A stretch of 64,000 nucleotides of DNA from JAZGGS01 sp963764825 (GTDB taxonomy: Bacteria; Bacteroidota; Ignavibacteria; Ignavibacteriales; Ignavibacteriaceae). A model generated the notes under the pieces. It searched no databases, was not told the origin of the DNA, and saw only the letters and a program-made list of their open reading frames with translations. Shown piece by piece: positions 45,978 through 55,841 of the stretch. Within the stretch, counting starts at the first letter, position 1. Each line of letters opens with the position of its first letter. The position numbers and the translations under genes are program-made. The stretch lies in NCBI GenBank assembly GCA_963764825.1, contig CAVXUA010000009.1, positions 124,001-188,000 of the forward strand. Direction: 5' to 3'.

Positions 45978-48900
45978 ATGTTTAAACAATTCTCACTAAT
46001 AGTTTTAGTTCTATCTATTTACACTGGAATTTGCTTTTCCCAGGAAAATGAAGTCCTTCATAGAGTTTTTTTAACAGGTAACCTGGTTGATATTTCTGAT
46101 ATCGATGTATTTAATGCAAACGTTGAAAAAATTATATCTGGTTATAACGATCCTTATACAATAATAGTAAATGGCGATCTTGTATCCGGGCAACCGGGAG
46201 AAGATGTTACAGATTTTAATTATCCTTTTAAAAAATTCTTAGAAAAATTTAATAATGGAAATGGTAAGATAATTATAATCCCGGGTGATAGAGATTGGGG
46301 TGATTCCGGAGATAACGGATGGAAGGAAGTTAAAAAATTAGAAAAATATGTTAAATCATTAAACTATAAAAACGTTTCCTGGGCAATAAAAGATGGTTGC
46401 CCGGGACCAAAAACTTTCAATCTTGGTGATCACCTGATATTGCTTACGATAAATACACAATGGTGGAATCATCCATTCGATAAACCCTCACCCGCTACTG
46501 GTGAATGTAAAATATCCACAACTGATGATTTTAAAGAAGAGATTGAGGATATCATAAATGAAAATCCTACAAAAAACTTAGTAATTGCCGGGCATTATCC
46601 TATAGTATCATACGGAGAGTACGGAGGACATCTTCCTTTTTACAAACACATTTTTCCATTAACAGATATAGCGAGCGGTTTATTCTTACCACTCCCTTTT
46701 ATCGGAAGTTTTTACCCGGCTTTCCGTGAATCGATTGGAAATGAAAAAGATATTGCAAATGAACGATTTGATGAAATCAGAAATCACCTGCAAAACATGA
46801 TTACACAATTTAGATCAATTATTTACTTAAGCGGGCATGAAAAAAATCAGCAGATAATTGAAATGGCAGGCAACTATTTTATAAATAGTGGAGCACCAGA
46901 AACAGCTTCATTTTCCGGCAGCGGCGAAGGTACAATTTTATCTGAAAGAGAACCGGGTATAATAGAAGTTGTTTATTATTCAAATGGGAAGGTAACATCA
47001 AAGCTTCATACGTTTAATATAAATGAAGATATTAGTACTAACGAGCAGACGTTACTTATTTCAGCATGTGAAGATATTGAAGAAAGTACGCCATTAAATT
47101 ATTGTTATTGCCCCTGCCGAGATATGAAACCACCCAAAGAAAAAATGGAAAGAAAATACACTGAAAAAACAAAGGTTATTGCAGGTCCTGAATATGAAGC
47201 AGGTGGTATTAAAAGATTTTTGGTTGGCGATCATTACAGAGATGATTGGACTGCAGAAATTGAAGTTCCATATCTAGATTTAGATACAACCTTCGGTGGA
47301 TTGATCCCGCTAAAAAGGGGTGGGGGAAGGCAAACCAAATCACTAAAATTTATTGGAGCTAACGGAATCAGATACACATTCAGATCTGTAAACAAGGATC
47401 CTGTTAAAGCTTTAGATTTTGAACTGAGAGAAACTCTGGTTGCAGAAATTGTGAGAGACCAAACTACCACTCAACATCCTTATGGCGCTTTAGTTGCAGA
47501 TATTTTATTAAATGAATTAGAAATTATTCACGCGCATCCTAAATTATACAGACTCCCGGATGATAAAAAACTTGGTCCTTACCAGCTTGATTTTGGAAAT
47601 ATGCTTGGTATGCTGGAAGAAAATCCTGCCAACCCAGAGAAAGGTGAAACCGGTTTCCTGGGAGCAAATAAAATTTTACGCAGCCACAAACTTTTCAGAG
47701 TACTTTATAATGATCATAACAACTCGGTTGATACAAAGAATTTTGCGGTTGCACGTTCCTTCGATATTCTTGTTGGAGATTGGGGTAAGCACGATGATAA
47801 TTGGAAGTGGGTTGGATTTCAATCAGGCAAAAAAACTATTTATAAACCTATGCCTAGAGATAGAGATCATGTTTTTTCGCGGTGGGATGGTGTGCTGCCC
47901 TGGATTGCAGATAGAGAATGGGCAAAAGAAAGTGGGGAAGATTTTAATTATGAAATTTCAGGGCTGAGAAGTTTAATGTTCCAGGGGCGTCACCTCGATA
48001 GATTTATTGCATCAAATTTATCTAAACAAGATTGGCTGGATGCAACCCATTTCGTTCAGCGGGAAATAAGTGATGAAATAATTGAAAAAGCTGTGCGAAA
48101 CCTTCCAAAAGAATCGTTTGAAATATCAGGTGATGAAATTGAGAAAAAACTAAAAGCCCGCATAAAAGATTTGGATAAATACGTGCTTGAATATTATCAA
48201 ATGATTGCATCAGAAGTTGATGTTGTTGGCTCAAATATGAAGGAATACTTTGAAGCTGTAAGAAAAAGTGATGGTACAGTTAATATTAATGTTTATAATG
48301 TTATTGATGAAAATTTAAAAGGTACGGATTTGCTTTATACCAGAACATTTTATCCTGATGAAACTGATGATATTAGATTATTTGGGCTTGGCGGTAAAGA
48401 TGTTTTTTATCTTTCAGGTGATTCGGATGAATCTATCCAGATTAGAATTATAGGCGGACCTGGCGATGATATTATTACTGATAACTCTAGTGGCTCTTCC
48501 ACACTGGTTTATGAAAAAAGTAAGAAAGGTAAAATTGAAAGAGGAACGGAAACTGAAGTAACCTCTCCAAACAATAAAGAACTTTATAACTATAACCGAA
48601 CTGCATTTAAATACAACACATATTTCCCTTTGCCTTATATCTATTTTAATTCTGATGATGGCTTGATTTTTAGTTTGGGTGTGGACTTTACATTTCACAG
48701 TTTTAATAAAAAGGAATTCAGTTCTAAACATGGTTTAAGAATTACAGGAACCACGTCGGAAAGTATCTCCTTAACATATTCAGGTAGATTTCATCAATTT
48801 ATTGGTGATTTTGATTTATTGCTTGACGGATTTTACAGCGATCCGGTAAGGTTCACATATTTTTATGGTTCAGGAAATGAGTCAGAAAATTCTTCTAATC

Positions 48901-49643
48901 AGAATTTTTATAAAACAAGATATAACTCAAAAGGTATTTCAGCAGGATTAATATTTGATTTTTGGAAGAAGAGCAGTTTATCGCTGAAGATTAAATATGA
49001 AAATAATGAAACTGCAATGAACACAGAAGGAACTATTTTTGAAGAAGGAAATATTTTTGGAACCGGCAAAATAAATTTAGTAGATGCTGCATTTAATCTT
49101 GAGGTAGATTTTAGAAATCATTCAACATTCCCTACTTCGGGCACAAGGTTTTTTGCTAATTTTAATAATAGTATAGTTACCAATTCAGGAGGTAAAAATT
49201 ATTGGAAGTATTCCTTGTTTGCCGAAGGTTTTATTTCCTTTAAAACCCTGCTTCCTCTTACTCTTGGTTTAAGATTGGGAGGCGGCGATAGCCATGGAGA
49301 AGTTCCATTTTATAAACAGTTATCGCTCGGGCAAAACACTTTTCTTAAAGGATATAGGAGTAACCGTTTTTCGGGTGGATCAATGTTGTTTTTTCAATCA
49401 GTGTTAAGGATGAACCTTCTTGGTATTAATAATGCGCCGGTTCCGATGCAGATTGGTTTGCTCGGGTTCTTTAATACAGGAAGGATATTCCAAACAGGTG
49501 AGCAATCGGAAAAATGGCACAATGGTTACGGCTTTGGTATTTTTATCATACCATTAAGAGAAGATTTTACGATTCAAACAACTTTCGGTTTTTCCGAAGA
49601 GGAATCATTATTATTTCAATTTGGAATTGGCGGTACTTTATAA
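45978..49643 (+). CDS. Exported fusion: phosphoesterase-like domain, CotH-kinase-like region and outer-membrane barrel
   Basis: 1221 residues with a signal peptide (to about 21). Residues about 28-330 follow a calcineurin-like phosphoesterase in outline, but several metal-site motifs are changed: FLTGN (31-35) for GD, NGDL (65-68) for GDN, PGDRDW (102-107) for GNHD, and SGHEK (285-289) for GHEH; AGHYP (204-208) is kept. Residues about 400-760 carry DILVGDWGKHDDNW (596-609) and KPMPRDRDHVF (623-633), which resemble the catalytic region of CotH-type kinases. From about 875 the chain is alternating beta strands with a BamA/TamA-like end (SLGQNTFLKGYRSNRF, final FQFGIGGTL). It should sit in the outer membrane. 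The kinase reading is inference. Confidence 0.8.
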   Translation: MFKQFSLIVLVLSIYTGICFSQENEVLHRVFLTGNLVDISDIDVFNANVEKIISGYNDPYTIIVNGDLVSGQPGEDVTDFNYPFKKFLEKFNNGNGKIIIIPGDRDWGDSGDNGWKEVKKLEKYVKSLNYKNVSWAIKDGCPGPKTFNLGDHLILLTINTQWWNHPFDKPSPATGECKISTTDDFKEEIEDIINENPTKNLVIAGHYPIVSYGEYGGHLPFYKHIFPLTDIASGLFLPLPFIGSFYPAFRESIGNEKDIANERFDEIRNHLQNMITQFRSIIYLSGHEKNQQIIEMAGNYFINSGAPETASFSGSGEGTILSEREPGIIEVVYYSNGKVTSKLHTFNINEDISTNEQTLLISACEDIEESTPLNYCYCPCRDMKPPKEKMERKYTEKTKVIAGPEYEAGGIKRFLVGDHYRDDWTAEIEVPYLDLDTTFGGLIPLKRGGGRQTKSLKFIGANGIRYTFRSVNKDPVKALDFELRETLVAEIVRDQTTTQHPYGALVADILLNELEIIHAHPKLYRLPDDKKLGPYQLDFGNMLGMLEENPANPEKGETGFLGANKILRSHKLFRVLYNDHNNSVDTKNFAVARSFDILVGDWGKHDDNWKWVGFQSGKKTIYKPMPRDRDHVFSRWDGVLPWIADREWAKESGEDFNYEISGLRSLMFQGRHLDRFIASNLSKQDWLDATHFVQREISDEIIEKAVRNLPKESFEISGDEIEKKLKARIKDLDKYVLEYYQMIASEVDVVGSNMKEYFEAVRKSDGTVNINVYNVIDENLKGTDLLYTRTFYPDETDDIRLFGLGGKDVFYLSGDSDESIQIRIIGGPGDDIITDNSSGSSTLVYEKSKKGKIERGTETEVTSPNNKELYNYNRTAFKYNTYFPLPYIYFNSDDGLIFSLGVDFTFHSFNKKEFSSKHGLRITGTTSESISLTYSGRFHQFIGDFDLLLDGFYSDPVRFTYFYGSGNESENSSNQNFYKTRYNSKGISAGLIFDFWKKSSLSLKIKYENNETAMNTEGTIFEEGNIFGTGKINLVDAAFNLEVDFRNHSTFPTSGTRFFANFNNSIVTNSGGKNYWKYSLFAEGFISFKTLLPLTLGLRLGGGDSHGEVPFYKQLSLGQNTFLKGYRSNRFSGGSMLFFQSVLRMNLLGINNAPVPMQIGLLGFFNTGRIFQTGEQSEKWHNGYGFGIFIIPLREDFTIQTTFGFSEEESLLFQFGIGGTL

Positions 49644-49724
49644 TTATAAATGTTTTTAGCAGCTGAGTAGTAGGTTTAGGTAAGTTAGATTGGTCAGTTA
49701 AAATTGGAAGATAATTTTTGGAAT

Positions 49725-50291
49725 CTATTTCAATCCTAATTTCTTTCCTTGCTTCAAAATTTTAATAGATTCTTCGATTCTCCTTTTAATAGCATCTTCT
49801 CTCTTTGCAGTTACTATCCATCCCATATAGTGTTTCCTGTGTGAAGGAGAAAGTTTTTCAAAATTCTCTTTTGCTTTTTTATTTATCTTCAATGCTTCAC
49901 TGAACATGGGATGCATAGTGAATAAATAATTCGCTTGCTCATCTTCATACCATTTACCGGATTTCTTAGCTGCTTTAATTTTTTTCAGTCCATTCTCAGT
50001 CATTCTTCCTTCTTTTATTACTTTTTTAACGCGCTCCTTATTAAATGCAGACCAAACACTTTTATCTTTACGCGGAGTGAATTTACGTGCATATCTTTCT
50101 TCATCTATTTTCTTTACAAGACTGTCTATCCAACCAAAACAGAGTGCTTCTTCAACTGCTGCTTCATAATCAATTGAAGGTTTGCCTGTTTCTTTTTTGT
50201 AAAAGATAAGCCATACTTCTACTACTTTATTGTGGTTTTTCGTTAACCACTTTCTCCATTCCGTTCCAGATTTTACATAGAGTTGATTCAT
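49725..50291 (-). CDS. YdeI/OmpD-associated (OmdA) family protein
   Basis: 188 residues. The family pattern is clear: EWRKWLTKNHNKVVEVWLIFYKK, the core YEAAVEEALCFGWIDSLVKKID, RFTPRK-like KFTPRKDKSVWSAFN and the basic C-terminal PSHRKHYMGWIVTAKREDAIKRRIEESI. Members are small cytoplasmic proteins, some linked to bacteriocin or peptide resistance, without a known reaction. It starts 10 bases after the methyltransferase gene and is probably co-transcribed. Confidence 0.88.
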   Translation of the reverse strand: MNQLYVKSGTEWRKWLTKNHNKVVEVWLIFYKKETGKPSIDYEAAVEEALCFGWIDSLVKKIDEERYARKFTPRKDKSVWSAFNKERVKKVIKEGRMTENGLKKIKAAKKSGKWYEDEQANYLFTMHPMFSEALKINKKAKENFEKLSPSHRKHYMGWIVTAKREDAIKRRIEESIKILKQGKKLGLK

Positions 50292-50301
50292 TTATTTCGT
50301 T

Positions 50302-51138
50302 CTAAGTTTTTCTGCAATCAAGTGTAACAAAAGGAACAGATAAAATAATCTCACCATTTTCTTTTGCGACACTATTAAGTTTATTTTCCAATTGCTCAAA
50401 TATATTTTGAAGATCACCCAGTTTCAATATCTTTTTCCACCCATCTAAAAACCAGTACTTAATAAGCGAATGATTAAACATTGTTGCTCCATCTAAAAAT
50501 CTTAAAACAAAACTGTCATTTTTAATGCTTTTTATTTCAAACCCGGTTTCACTTAAAGACTTTTTAATATTGTCTAATGGTTTTCGTTTTAAGTAAATCT
50601 GCTCCTTCATCTTTTTTACTTCTTCAACAAGTTTATTTTTGATCAAAATTTCTTCAAAATGATCGTAAAATTCAATCATTGTGTCTTCGAGGTTGACAGT
50701 AAACGTAAACTGTGCGCCTGGTTTACAAACCCTTGAACATTCATTTAGCGATTTACGCAAATCTGCAACATTATTAATTCCGTTATTAGAAACAACCAAA
50801 TCAAAAAAATTATTATCAAAAGGTAGCTCTTCTGCAACTCCTTTTATTGCTATAACATTTTTCAAATCATAAGTGTTAATTTTTAAGTTTATTCGTTCTA
50901 TTGCACTTTCCCACGGATCAATTCCATACACTTTGCATGAAGTGCCAAGCCGCTGTGATAGCTCTATTAGAGGGAAACCGACTCCGCAGCCAACATCTAA
51001 AGCATTGATGCCCGGTTTAAGGTTTATTGTATCGAGAAGTGAAAGACCAAATGGTGCCGACCATAAAGGAAATTCATCAATCACAGAAATCAAGTCAGGA
51101 TCATCAGGATTGAAACTATGGTTGAGATAATTTTTCAT
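50302..51138 (-). CDS. Class I SAM-dependent methyltransferase
   Basis: 278 residues. The SAM-binding motif I is LDVGCGVGFPLIELSQRLG near residue 48, with an acidic motif II (YGIDPWESAI) and FDLVVSNNGINNV as motif IV. It resembles the UbiE/Methyltransf_11 group. The C-terminal half is helical and may recognise the substrate, which cannot be predicted. First gene of a likely two-gene unit with the YdeI-like gene. Confidence 0.85.
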   Translation of the reverse strand: MKNYLNHSFNPDDPDLISVIDEFPLWSAPFGLSLLDTINLKPGINALDVGCGVGFPLIELSQRLGTSCKVYGIDPWESAIERINLKINTYDLKNVIAIKGVAEELPFDNNFFDLVVSNNGINNVADLRKSLNECSRVCKPGAQFTFTVNLEDTMIEFYDHFEEILIKNKLVEEVKKMKEQIYLKRKPLDNIKKSLSETGFEIKSIKNDSFVLRFLDGATMFNHSLIKYWFLDGWKKILKLGDLQNIFEQLENKLNSVAKENGEIILSVPFVTLDCRKT

Positions 51139-51202
51139 CAGGAGATCTTTTGAAAATTAATATTTTTGGAATTCTTGTTTAAATGTATAAATCGTTCCAA
51201 TT

Positions 51203-51643
51203 TTAATTCCTCCGAAAAGTAATTCCATTTATATATCCACGTATTCCACAATACATTAACCTGCATCCATTATCTATATCTTTTAAAATAATTTCTGAAT
51301 TCGTCACAACAATATGAAGTTTACATTCTCCTGATTCATTTTCTTCATCAAGTACTTCGATGTATTCAAACGCGGAATCAACATTTGCTGCCACTCCATC
51401 CATAGAGCAAGTGTGCCCATTTGTATGAATCAGGAAAAATCCAAATTGAAGATTATCGTTTTCTAATTCGGTGAGTATAAGTGAATCAGTAACCTCGGTT
51501 TCAACCCAGTCGTAACCATCAAAAACAGAAACCTCGTGAGTGTTGGCATATGATCCGGTAATTGTTTGAGCTGTTGATGTGTAAAAAACGATTGCAAAAA
51601 GAATAACCACTAAACCCATTTTAGAATTTAATTTGCCAATCAT
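51203..51643 (-). CDS. Exported hypothetical protein
   Basis: 146 residues with a signal peptide (to about 25, FYTSTAQ). The mature part is beta-rich (TGSYANTHEVSVFDGYDWVETEV) with four cysteines (in HTCSMDG, GECKLH, NGCRLMYCG) that could form two disulfides. I recognise no family. Periplasmic or secreted, function unknown. Confidence 0.6.
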   Translation of the reverse strand: MIGKLNSKMGLVVILFAIVFYTSTAQTITGSYANTHEVSVFDGYDWVETEVTDSLILTELENDNLQFGFFLIHTNGHTCSMDGVAANVDSAFEYIEVLDEENESGECKLHIVVTNSEIILKDIDNGCRLMYCGIRGYINGITFRRN

Positions 51644-51716
51644 AAAATCCTTTATAATAGTGCAGTGTGGAATGAATTATAACAATGATTATCGGAATTC
51701 AGCATGAGGTTGATTG

Positions 51717-52661
51717 TTATTCCTTACTTATCATCTCATTGGGTTTTTGATTAATCGAGAACTTAAAAACATCAGGTCTTGCATAGTGACCTGTCACATC
51801 AAATATCCATTTACTACATGCAATTAAATCTAAATCAATATCAGCATAAATAATACTCTTCTTTGCTTTAAGTGGTTCTGCAATAAACTGTCCCTTTGGA
51901 TTTATGATGCAACTATTACCAGGATTTAACCATTCCTTTCCTTCAGGGTAAAGTTTTTTAAATTCATACTTGTTTGGAATATCTTTTATATGAATTGCCT
52001 GGCAGCTATTGATTACAAACATTCCACCCTCACGAGCTATATGCTTCATACTATTTTGCCACGCTTCACTGGAGTCCCAGGTTGGAGTAACATGAATTTG
52101 TGTACCCCAAGAATAAACAGCATTTCTTGCAAGAGGCATAAAATTTTCCCAGCATAATAACCCGCTAAGTTTTCCAAACGGTGTATCAAAACTATTGAAC
52201 GTGCTTCCATCACCTTGTGACCAGACTAATCTTTCTGCTCCGGTTGGAATAAGTTTACGGTGCTTACCTATAATGTTTCCCTTATCATCAAAATAAAGGA
52301 GTGTGTTGAATAGACTTGCATTGCTTGCTTCGCTGTTTCTTTCGTTAACACCTATGGCAATAAAAATTTTATTCTTCTTTGCTGCAGCAGCAAGGTTTTT
52401 TGTAGCATCATCGGGAATTGAAACAGCGTTCTCTAAAAGCTCCGAATACATTTCATCAAGAATTGGTTTCCTGTAAGGCGGAACAACCCAAACCCAATCG
52501 GGGTATGCGGGAATAAATCCTTCCGGGAAAACTATTAGCTTCGCACCCTTTGCGCTTGCTTTGCCAACAAGCTCGCATGCTTTTTCTACAGTTGCTTTTT
52601 TGTTCAGGAAGACGGGTGAATCTTGTACAGCAGCAACTTTGAAGGTTTTTTTCTTCGTCAT
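51717..52661 (-). CDS. Nitrilase-branch carbon-nitrogen hydrolase
   Basis: About 314 residues from ATG 52661; in-frame TTG codons at 52664 and 52667 are unlikely starts. The catalytic triad is visible: Glu in VFPEGFIPAYPDW, Lys in GKHRKLIPTG and Cys in GLLCWENFMPLAR (about residues 47, 136 and 170). The AYPDWVW and WENFMPLAR forms are those of true nitrilases (branch 1), which turn nitriles into carboxylic acids and ammonia or act on cyanide. The natural substrate is unknown. It lies about 35 bases after the CopD-like gene on the same strand. Confidence 0.9.
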   Translation of the reverse strand: MTKKKTFKVAAVQDSPVFLNKKATVEKACELVGKASAKGAKLIVFPEGFIPAYPDWVWVVPPYRKPILDEMYSELLENAVSIPDDATKNLAAAAKKNKIFIAIGVNERNSEASNASLFNTLLYFDDKGNIIGKHRKLIPTGAERLVWSQGDGSTFNSFDTPFGKLSGLLCWENFMPLARNAVYSWGTQIHVTPTWDSSEAWQNSMKHIAREGGMFVINSCQAIHIKDIPNKYEFKKLYPEGKEWLNPGNSCIINPKGQFIAEPLKAKKSIIYADIDLDLIACSKWIFDVTGHYARPDVFKFSINQKPNEMISKE

Positions 52662-52699
52662 CAACAATCTCTACTTTTTGTAAACTAATTTTAAGTGAA

Positions 52700-53176
52700 C
52701 TAAAAAAACAACCAGCCGTGGCTTCCTGCAACTGCACCAATAATTGTTAATAAGCTAAGCCAGAGTAAATGGTAATGCATCTTTTGTATTTTTTTAAATG
52801 CTCCTTCAGGATCAGTTTTCACTCTTTCTAACATTTTCTTTTGAAGGAATAGGGGTTCAATAACAAAAAGTAATAATGTGAAGATGAGCCAGACAATTAC
52901 CATTGCCCACATCCACCAGTAAGAGAGAATTAAGAACCACCCCCATGCATTAAGTTTGGAAATCATATAAAAGCCAGATAAGCCAGTTACCAAAGTTGTT
53001 ATTCTTGCTTGAATTTGGAATTTGTGTTCTACTTTTTCAAAAAATTCAATAGCTTCTTCTGCCGATTTAAATTTCTTAATTGCAGGAAGTAAAACTGTTG
53101 CTACAAATGCTACTCCGCCAATCCAAAATACAACTCCAAGAATATGTAAAACTCTTCCAATTTCTAATCCGATCAT
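52700..53176 (-). CDS. CopD-like/haem-copper-type four-helix membrane protein
   Basis: 158 residues, four membrane helices. The first helix has GRVLHILGVVFWIGGVAFVATVLLP, and the last carries a HYHLLW motif; such His residues are spaced as in CopD/DUF2269-type proteins that bind b-type haem or copper. I cannot assign copper transport to it. It may share a transcript with the nitrilase gene that follows. Confidence 0.65.
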   Translation of the reverse strand: MIGLEIGRVLHILGVVFWIGGVAFVATVLLPAIKKFKSAEEAIEFFEKVEHKFQIQARITTLVTGLSGFYMISKLNAWGWFLILSYWWMWAMVIVWLIFTLLLFVIEPLFLQKKMLERVKTDPEGAFKKIQKMHYHLLWLSLLTIIGAVAGSHGWLFF

Positions 53177-53283
53177 TGTAACTCCGTTAAATATTTTTTA
53201 ATTAAAGGAATTTAAGAAAAAGTTGAATAAATAAATTTATTCTACTGTAAAAAGGTTAGTAATTTTCAGGATAGGATTTATAA

Positions 53284-54990
53284 CTATTTTGTTTTCCTTT
53301 TTTTCTTAAAAGTTCGCTCTGATTTTCTACCATACTTAATTCTATCGGGTCTCTTCCTGTCTCTTCGATTACTGGTAGATTTTTTGCTTGCTGCAATTTC
53401 AAGAACTATTTTTCTCTTTTTGAATTCTTTATCTTTAAATGCTATAAGAAGTTCCTTGGAAAAATTCTCGTCTATTTCAAAGAAAGAAAAGTTTTTTAAG
53501 ATTTCTATCTCGCCAATGTTAATATCCCGAACACCGGTAACATCGTTTATCAACCCGATTAAAGTAGTAGGTTTAAGATCGTCCATCTTTCCAAGGTTGA
53601 TAAAGAAACGTGCAAAGCCTTCCACTGCAGTTTTCTTCCCGCCGGAACGTCTTGAATCATCAGGTTTATTTAGATCGGGTGCATTTTTATAATAATCGAG
53701 GAACCTGTTAAACTCCACTGAAACAAACTTTTTAATCAATTCTTCACGATCGAGCCATTCAAGTTTTTTGTATATATCCGGTAAGAAAGGATCAATTTGT
53801 GTATAGTCAACATCAACTTTTTCCATTCTGTCTACAAGATGAAAAAGCTGCTTCTCGCAAATTTCTCTTCCTAACGGAACCGGCATATATGTAAACTGTT
53901 TATCTATCTTTTTCTCAATAATTTTTATCTTATGCTTTTCCTTTAAATTAGCAATAACAATAGAAGTTCCGGTTCTCCCCGCACGCCCTGTCCTCCCGCT
54001 GCGGTGAGTATAGATTCCCATTTCATCAGGAAGATTATAATTTATAATGTGTGTCAAATCATCAACATCTAACCCGCGTGCTGCAACATCGGTTGCAACT
54101 AAAAGCTTTAAGTGTTTTACACGGAATTTTTTCATAACTGCATCACGCTGAGCCTGTGTTAGATCTCCGTGAAGAGCATCAGCATTATACCCGTCTTTTA
54201 CAAGTTTATCGGCTACTTCCTGGGTTTCTCTCCGGGTACGGCAAAAAACAATTCCATAAACATTTGGGTGATAATCTACAACCCGTTTTAATGCGAGGTA
54301 CCTTTCCCTTGCGTGAACCATGTAACACAAATGTTTTACATTTTCAGCACCTACATTTTGTTTACCAATTGTAATTTCCAAAGGATTGTTCATAAACCTG
54401 TCCGCAATTTTGCGGACTTCCTTTGGCATAGTAGCAGAAAAAAGCAGTGTAGTTTTGTCAGCAGGAGTTTCGCTTAAAATGGCTTCAAGTTCCTCCCTGA
54501 ATCCCATATTTAACATCTCATCTGCTTCATCGAGCACAACAGTTTTAATTTTTGAAATATTAACTTTTTTCCTGTTGATTAAATCAAGCAATCTGCCGGG
54601 AGTTGCCGAAATGATATGCGCACCTGCTTTTAGTAAAGATATCTGCCTTTCCATGCTGGCTCCACCAAAAACTGCAACGATTTTAATATCTTCACCATAT
54701 TTTGCAAAACTTATTAAGTCATCGGCAATCTGAAGACAAAGTTCTCGTGTTGGAGCAAGTATAAGGTACTGGGTTTGTTTTTTCGATGTATTAGTATTTT
54801 GAATTAACGGCAGACCGAAAGCAGCGGTTTTTCCGGTTCCAGTTTGTGCCAGCCCTATTATATCTCTTGTTTCATCACTGATAAGATGCGGAATTACTTT
54901 TTCCTGAACGGGCATTGGTGTTTGAAATCCGAGTTCTTCAATTGCTTTTAAAATATTCTTCTCAATTCCAATTTCTTCAAACGTTATCAT
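53284..54990 (-). CDS. DEAD-box RNA helicase with DbpA-type RNA-binding domain
   Basis: 568 residues. All helicase motifs are present: Q-motif (FEEIGIEKNILKAIEELGFQ), AQTGTGKTA (I), PTRELCLQI (Ia), DEADEMLNMGF (II), SATMPKE (III), ATDVAARGLDVDD (V) and HRSGRTGRAGRTG (VI). A DbpA-type RNA-binding domain (about 465-540) and a very basic tail (RDRKRPDRIKYGRKSERTFKKKRKTK) follow. It is like DeaD/CsdA helicases in ribosome assembly, RNA decay and cold adaptation. Strongly coding and intact. The symbol is left empty because DeaD and DbpA cannot be told apart with certainty. Confidence 0.95.
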   Translation of the reverse strand: MITFEEIGIEKNILKAIEELGFQTPMPVQEKVIPHLISDETRDIIGLAQTGTGKTAAFGLPLIQNTNTSKKQTQYLILAPTRELCLQIADDLISFAKYGEDIKIVAVFGGASMERQISLLKAGAHIISATPGRLLDLINRKKVNISKIKTVVLDEADEMLNMGFREELEAILSETPADKTTLLFSATMPKEVRKIADRFMNNPLEITIGKQNVGAENVKHLCYMVHARERYLALKRVVDYHPNVYGIVFCRTRRETQEVADKLVKDGYNADALHGDLTQAQRDAVMKKFRVKHLKLLVATDVAARGLDVDDLTHIINYNLPDEMGIYTHRSGRTGRAGRTGTSIVIANLKEKHKIKIIEKKIDKQFTYMPVPLGREICEKQLFHLVDRMEKVDVDYTQIDPFLPDIYKKLEWLDREELIKKFVSVEFNRFLDYYKNAPDLNKPDDSRRSGGKKTAVEGFARFFINLGKMDDLKPTTLIGLINDVTGVRDINIGEIEILKNFSFFEIDENFSKELLIAFKDKEFKKRKIVLEIAASKKSTSNRRDRKRPDRIKYGRKSERTFKKKRKTK

Positions 54991-55168
54991 TTTAGTCCTA
55001 ATTATTTTTAAAAAATCAACCTATAAAATAGGTAAGTATTTGATGTAAAGTGTGGATATTTTTGAAAGGGAAGGGGATGCAGTTAAATGATCGCTTTTTC
55101 GCTCTCCAAACTGATAAATCAATTCTGAACTAATAATGTGTTTTTTCTGCAGAAACAGTATTACGAAT

Positions 55169-55738
55169 CTACTCAACAGGTTTCACTTCAATTTTACCCT
55201 GTTTTTCCGGGTGCTTTCCTTTCATATCTTTATAAAAGTTATTTATCACCTTCATATCATTCTCAATATTTCCTGTTGGATGGAGGATGATATCAGCAAT
55301 ACCCAACTCTCTTTTTCCCATAATCCATAAAGGCAAATGCAATAGGTAGATTAGCTCCTGTTGCAATGTAATAAAAACCGGTTTTCCAGAATTCTGTTTT
55401 CGATCTTGTTCCTTCGGGCATTATACCAAGCACAAACTTTTCCCGGCTGTTAAACAGGTCAACCATTCTTTTTATTATAGATGAACGGACGCTTCTGTCA
55501 ATAGGTATTCCACCAAAAAACTTTAATATGAGGTGACAGTGGACCGGGAAATACAGATTGCTTCGCTATCCACTTAAATCTTAATCCTAAAGCGCCCACT
55601 CCTAAAAATCCATATACAGAATCCCAGTTACTTGTGTGCGGTGCACCAATTAAAACATATTTATCCAGCTCAGGCAGTTTGCCATCTGGCTTCCATCCAA
55701 GTAAGCGCAGACGCTAGTTTAGAAATTATTTTTAACAT
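55169..55738 (-). pseudogene. Lysophospholipid (glycerol-phosphate) acyltransferase, three frameshifts
   Basis: Reading across frames from ATG 55738 gives WKPDGKLPELDKYVLIGAPHTSNWD (the acyltransferase HTSNWD block), SVFPGPLSP, GGIPIDRS, KFVLGIMPEGTRSK (PEGTR block) and a C-terminal GKRELGIADII...IENDMKVI to the stop at 55169. Breaks lie near 55700-55715, in the A-run 55515-55520 (plus-strand view) and in the T-run 55312-55316; each is one extra base. Joined, it is a 188-residue PlsC-type protein of normal length that would acylate a lysophospholipid. With three breaks, either true decay or heavily error-prone sequence. Confidence 0.75.
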
Positions 55739-55841
55739 TTAACAAATATAGTTTTCTTTATTTCTTTGCAGCGCAAGTTATGAATCATTTAATTTTAATG
55801 AAAATAAAAAAGAAAGGGCTAAACAGCAGCATGTAAAAAAA

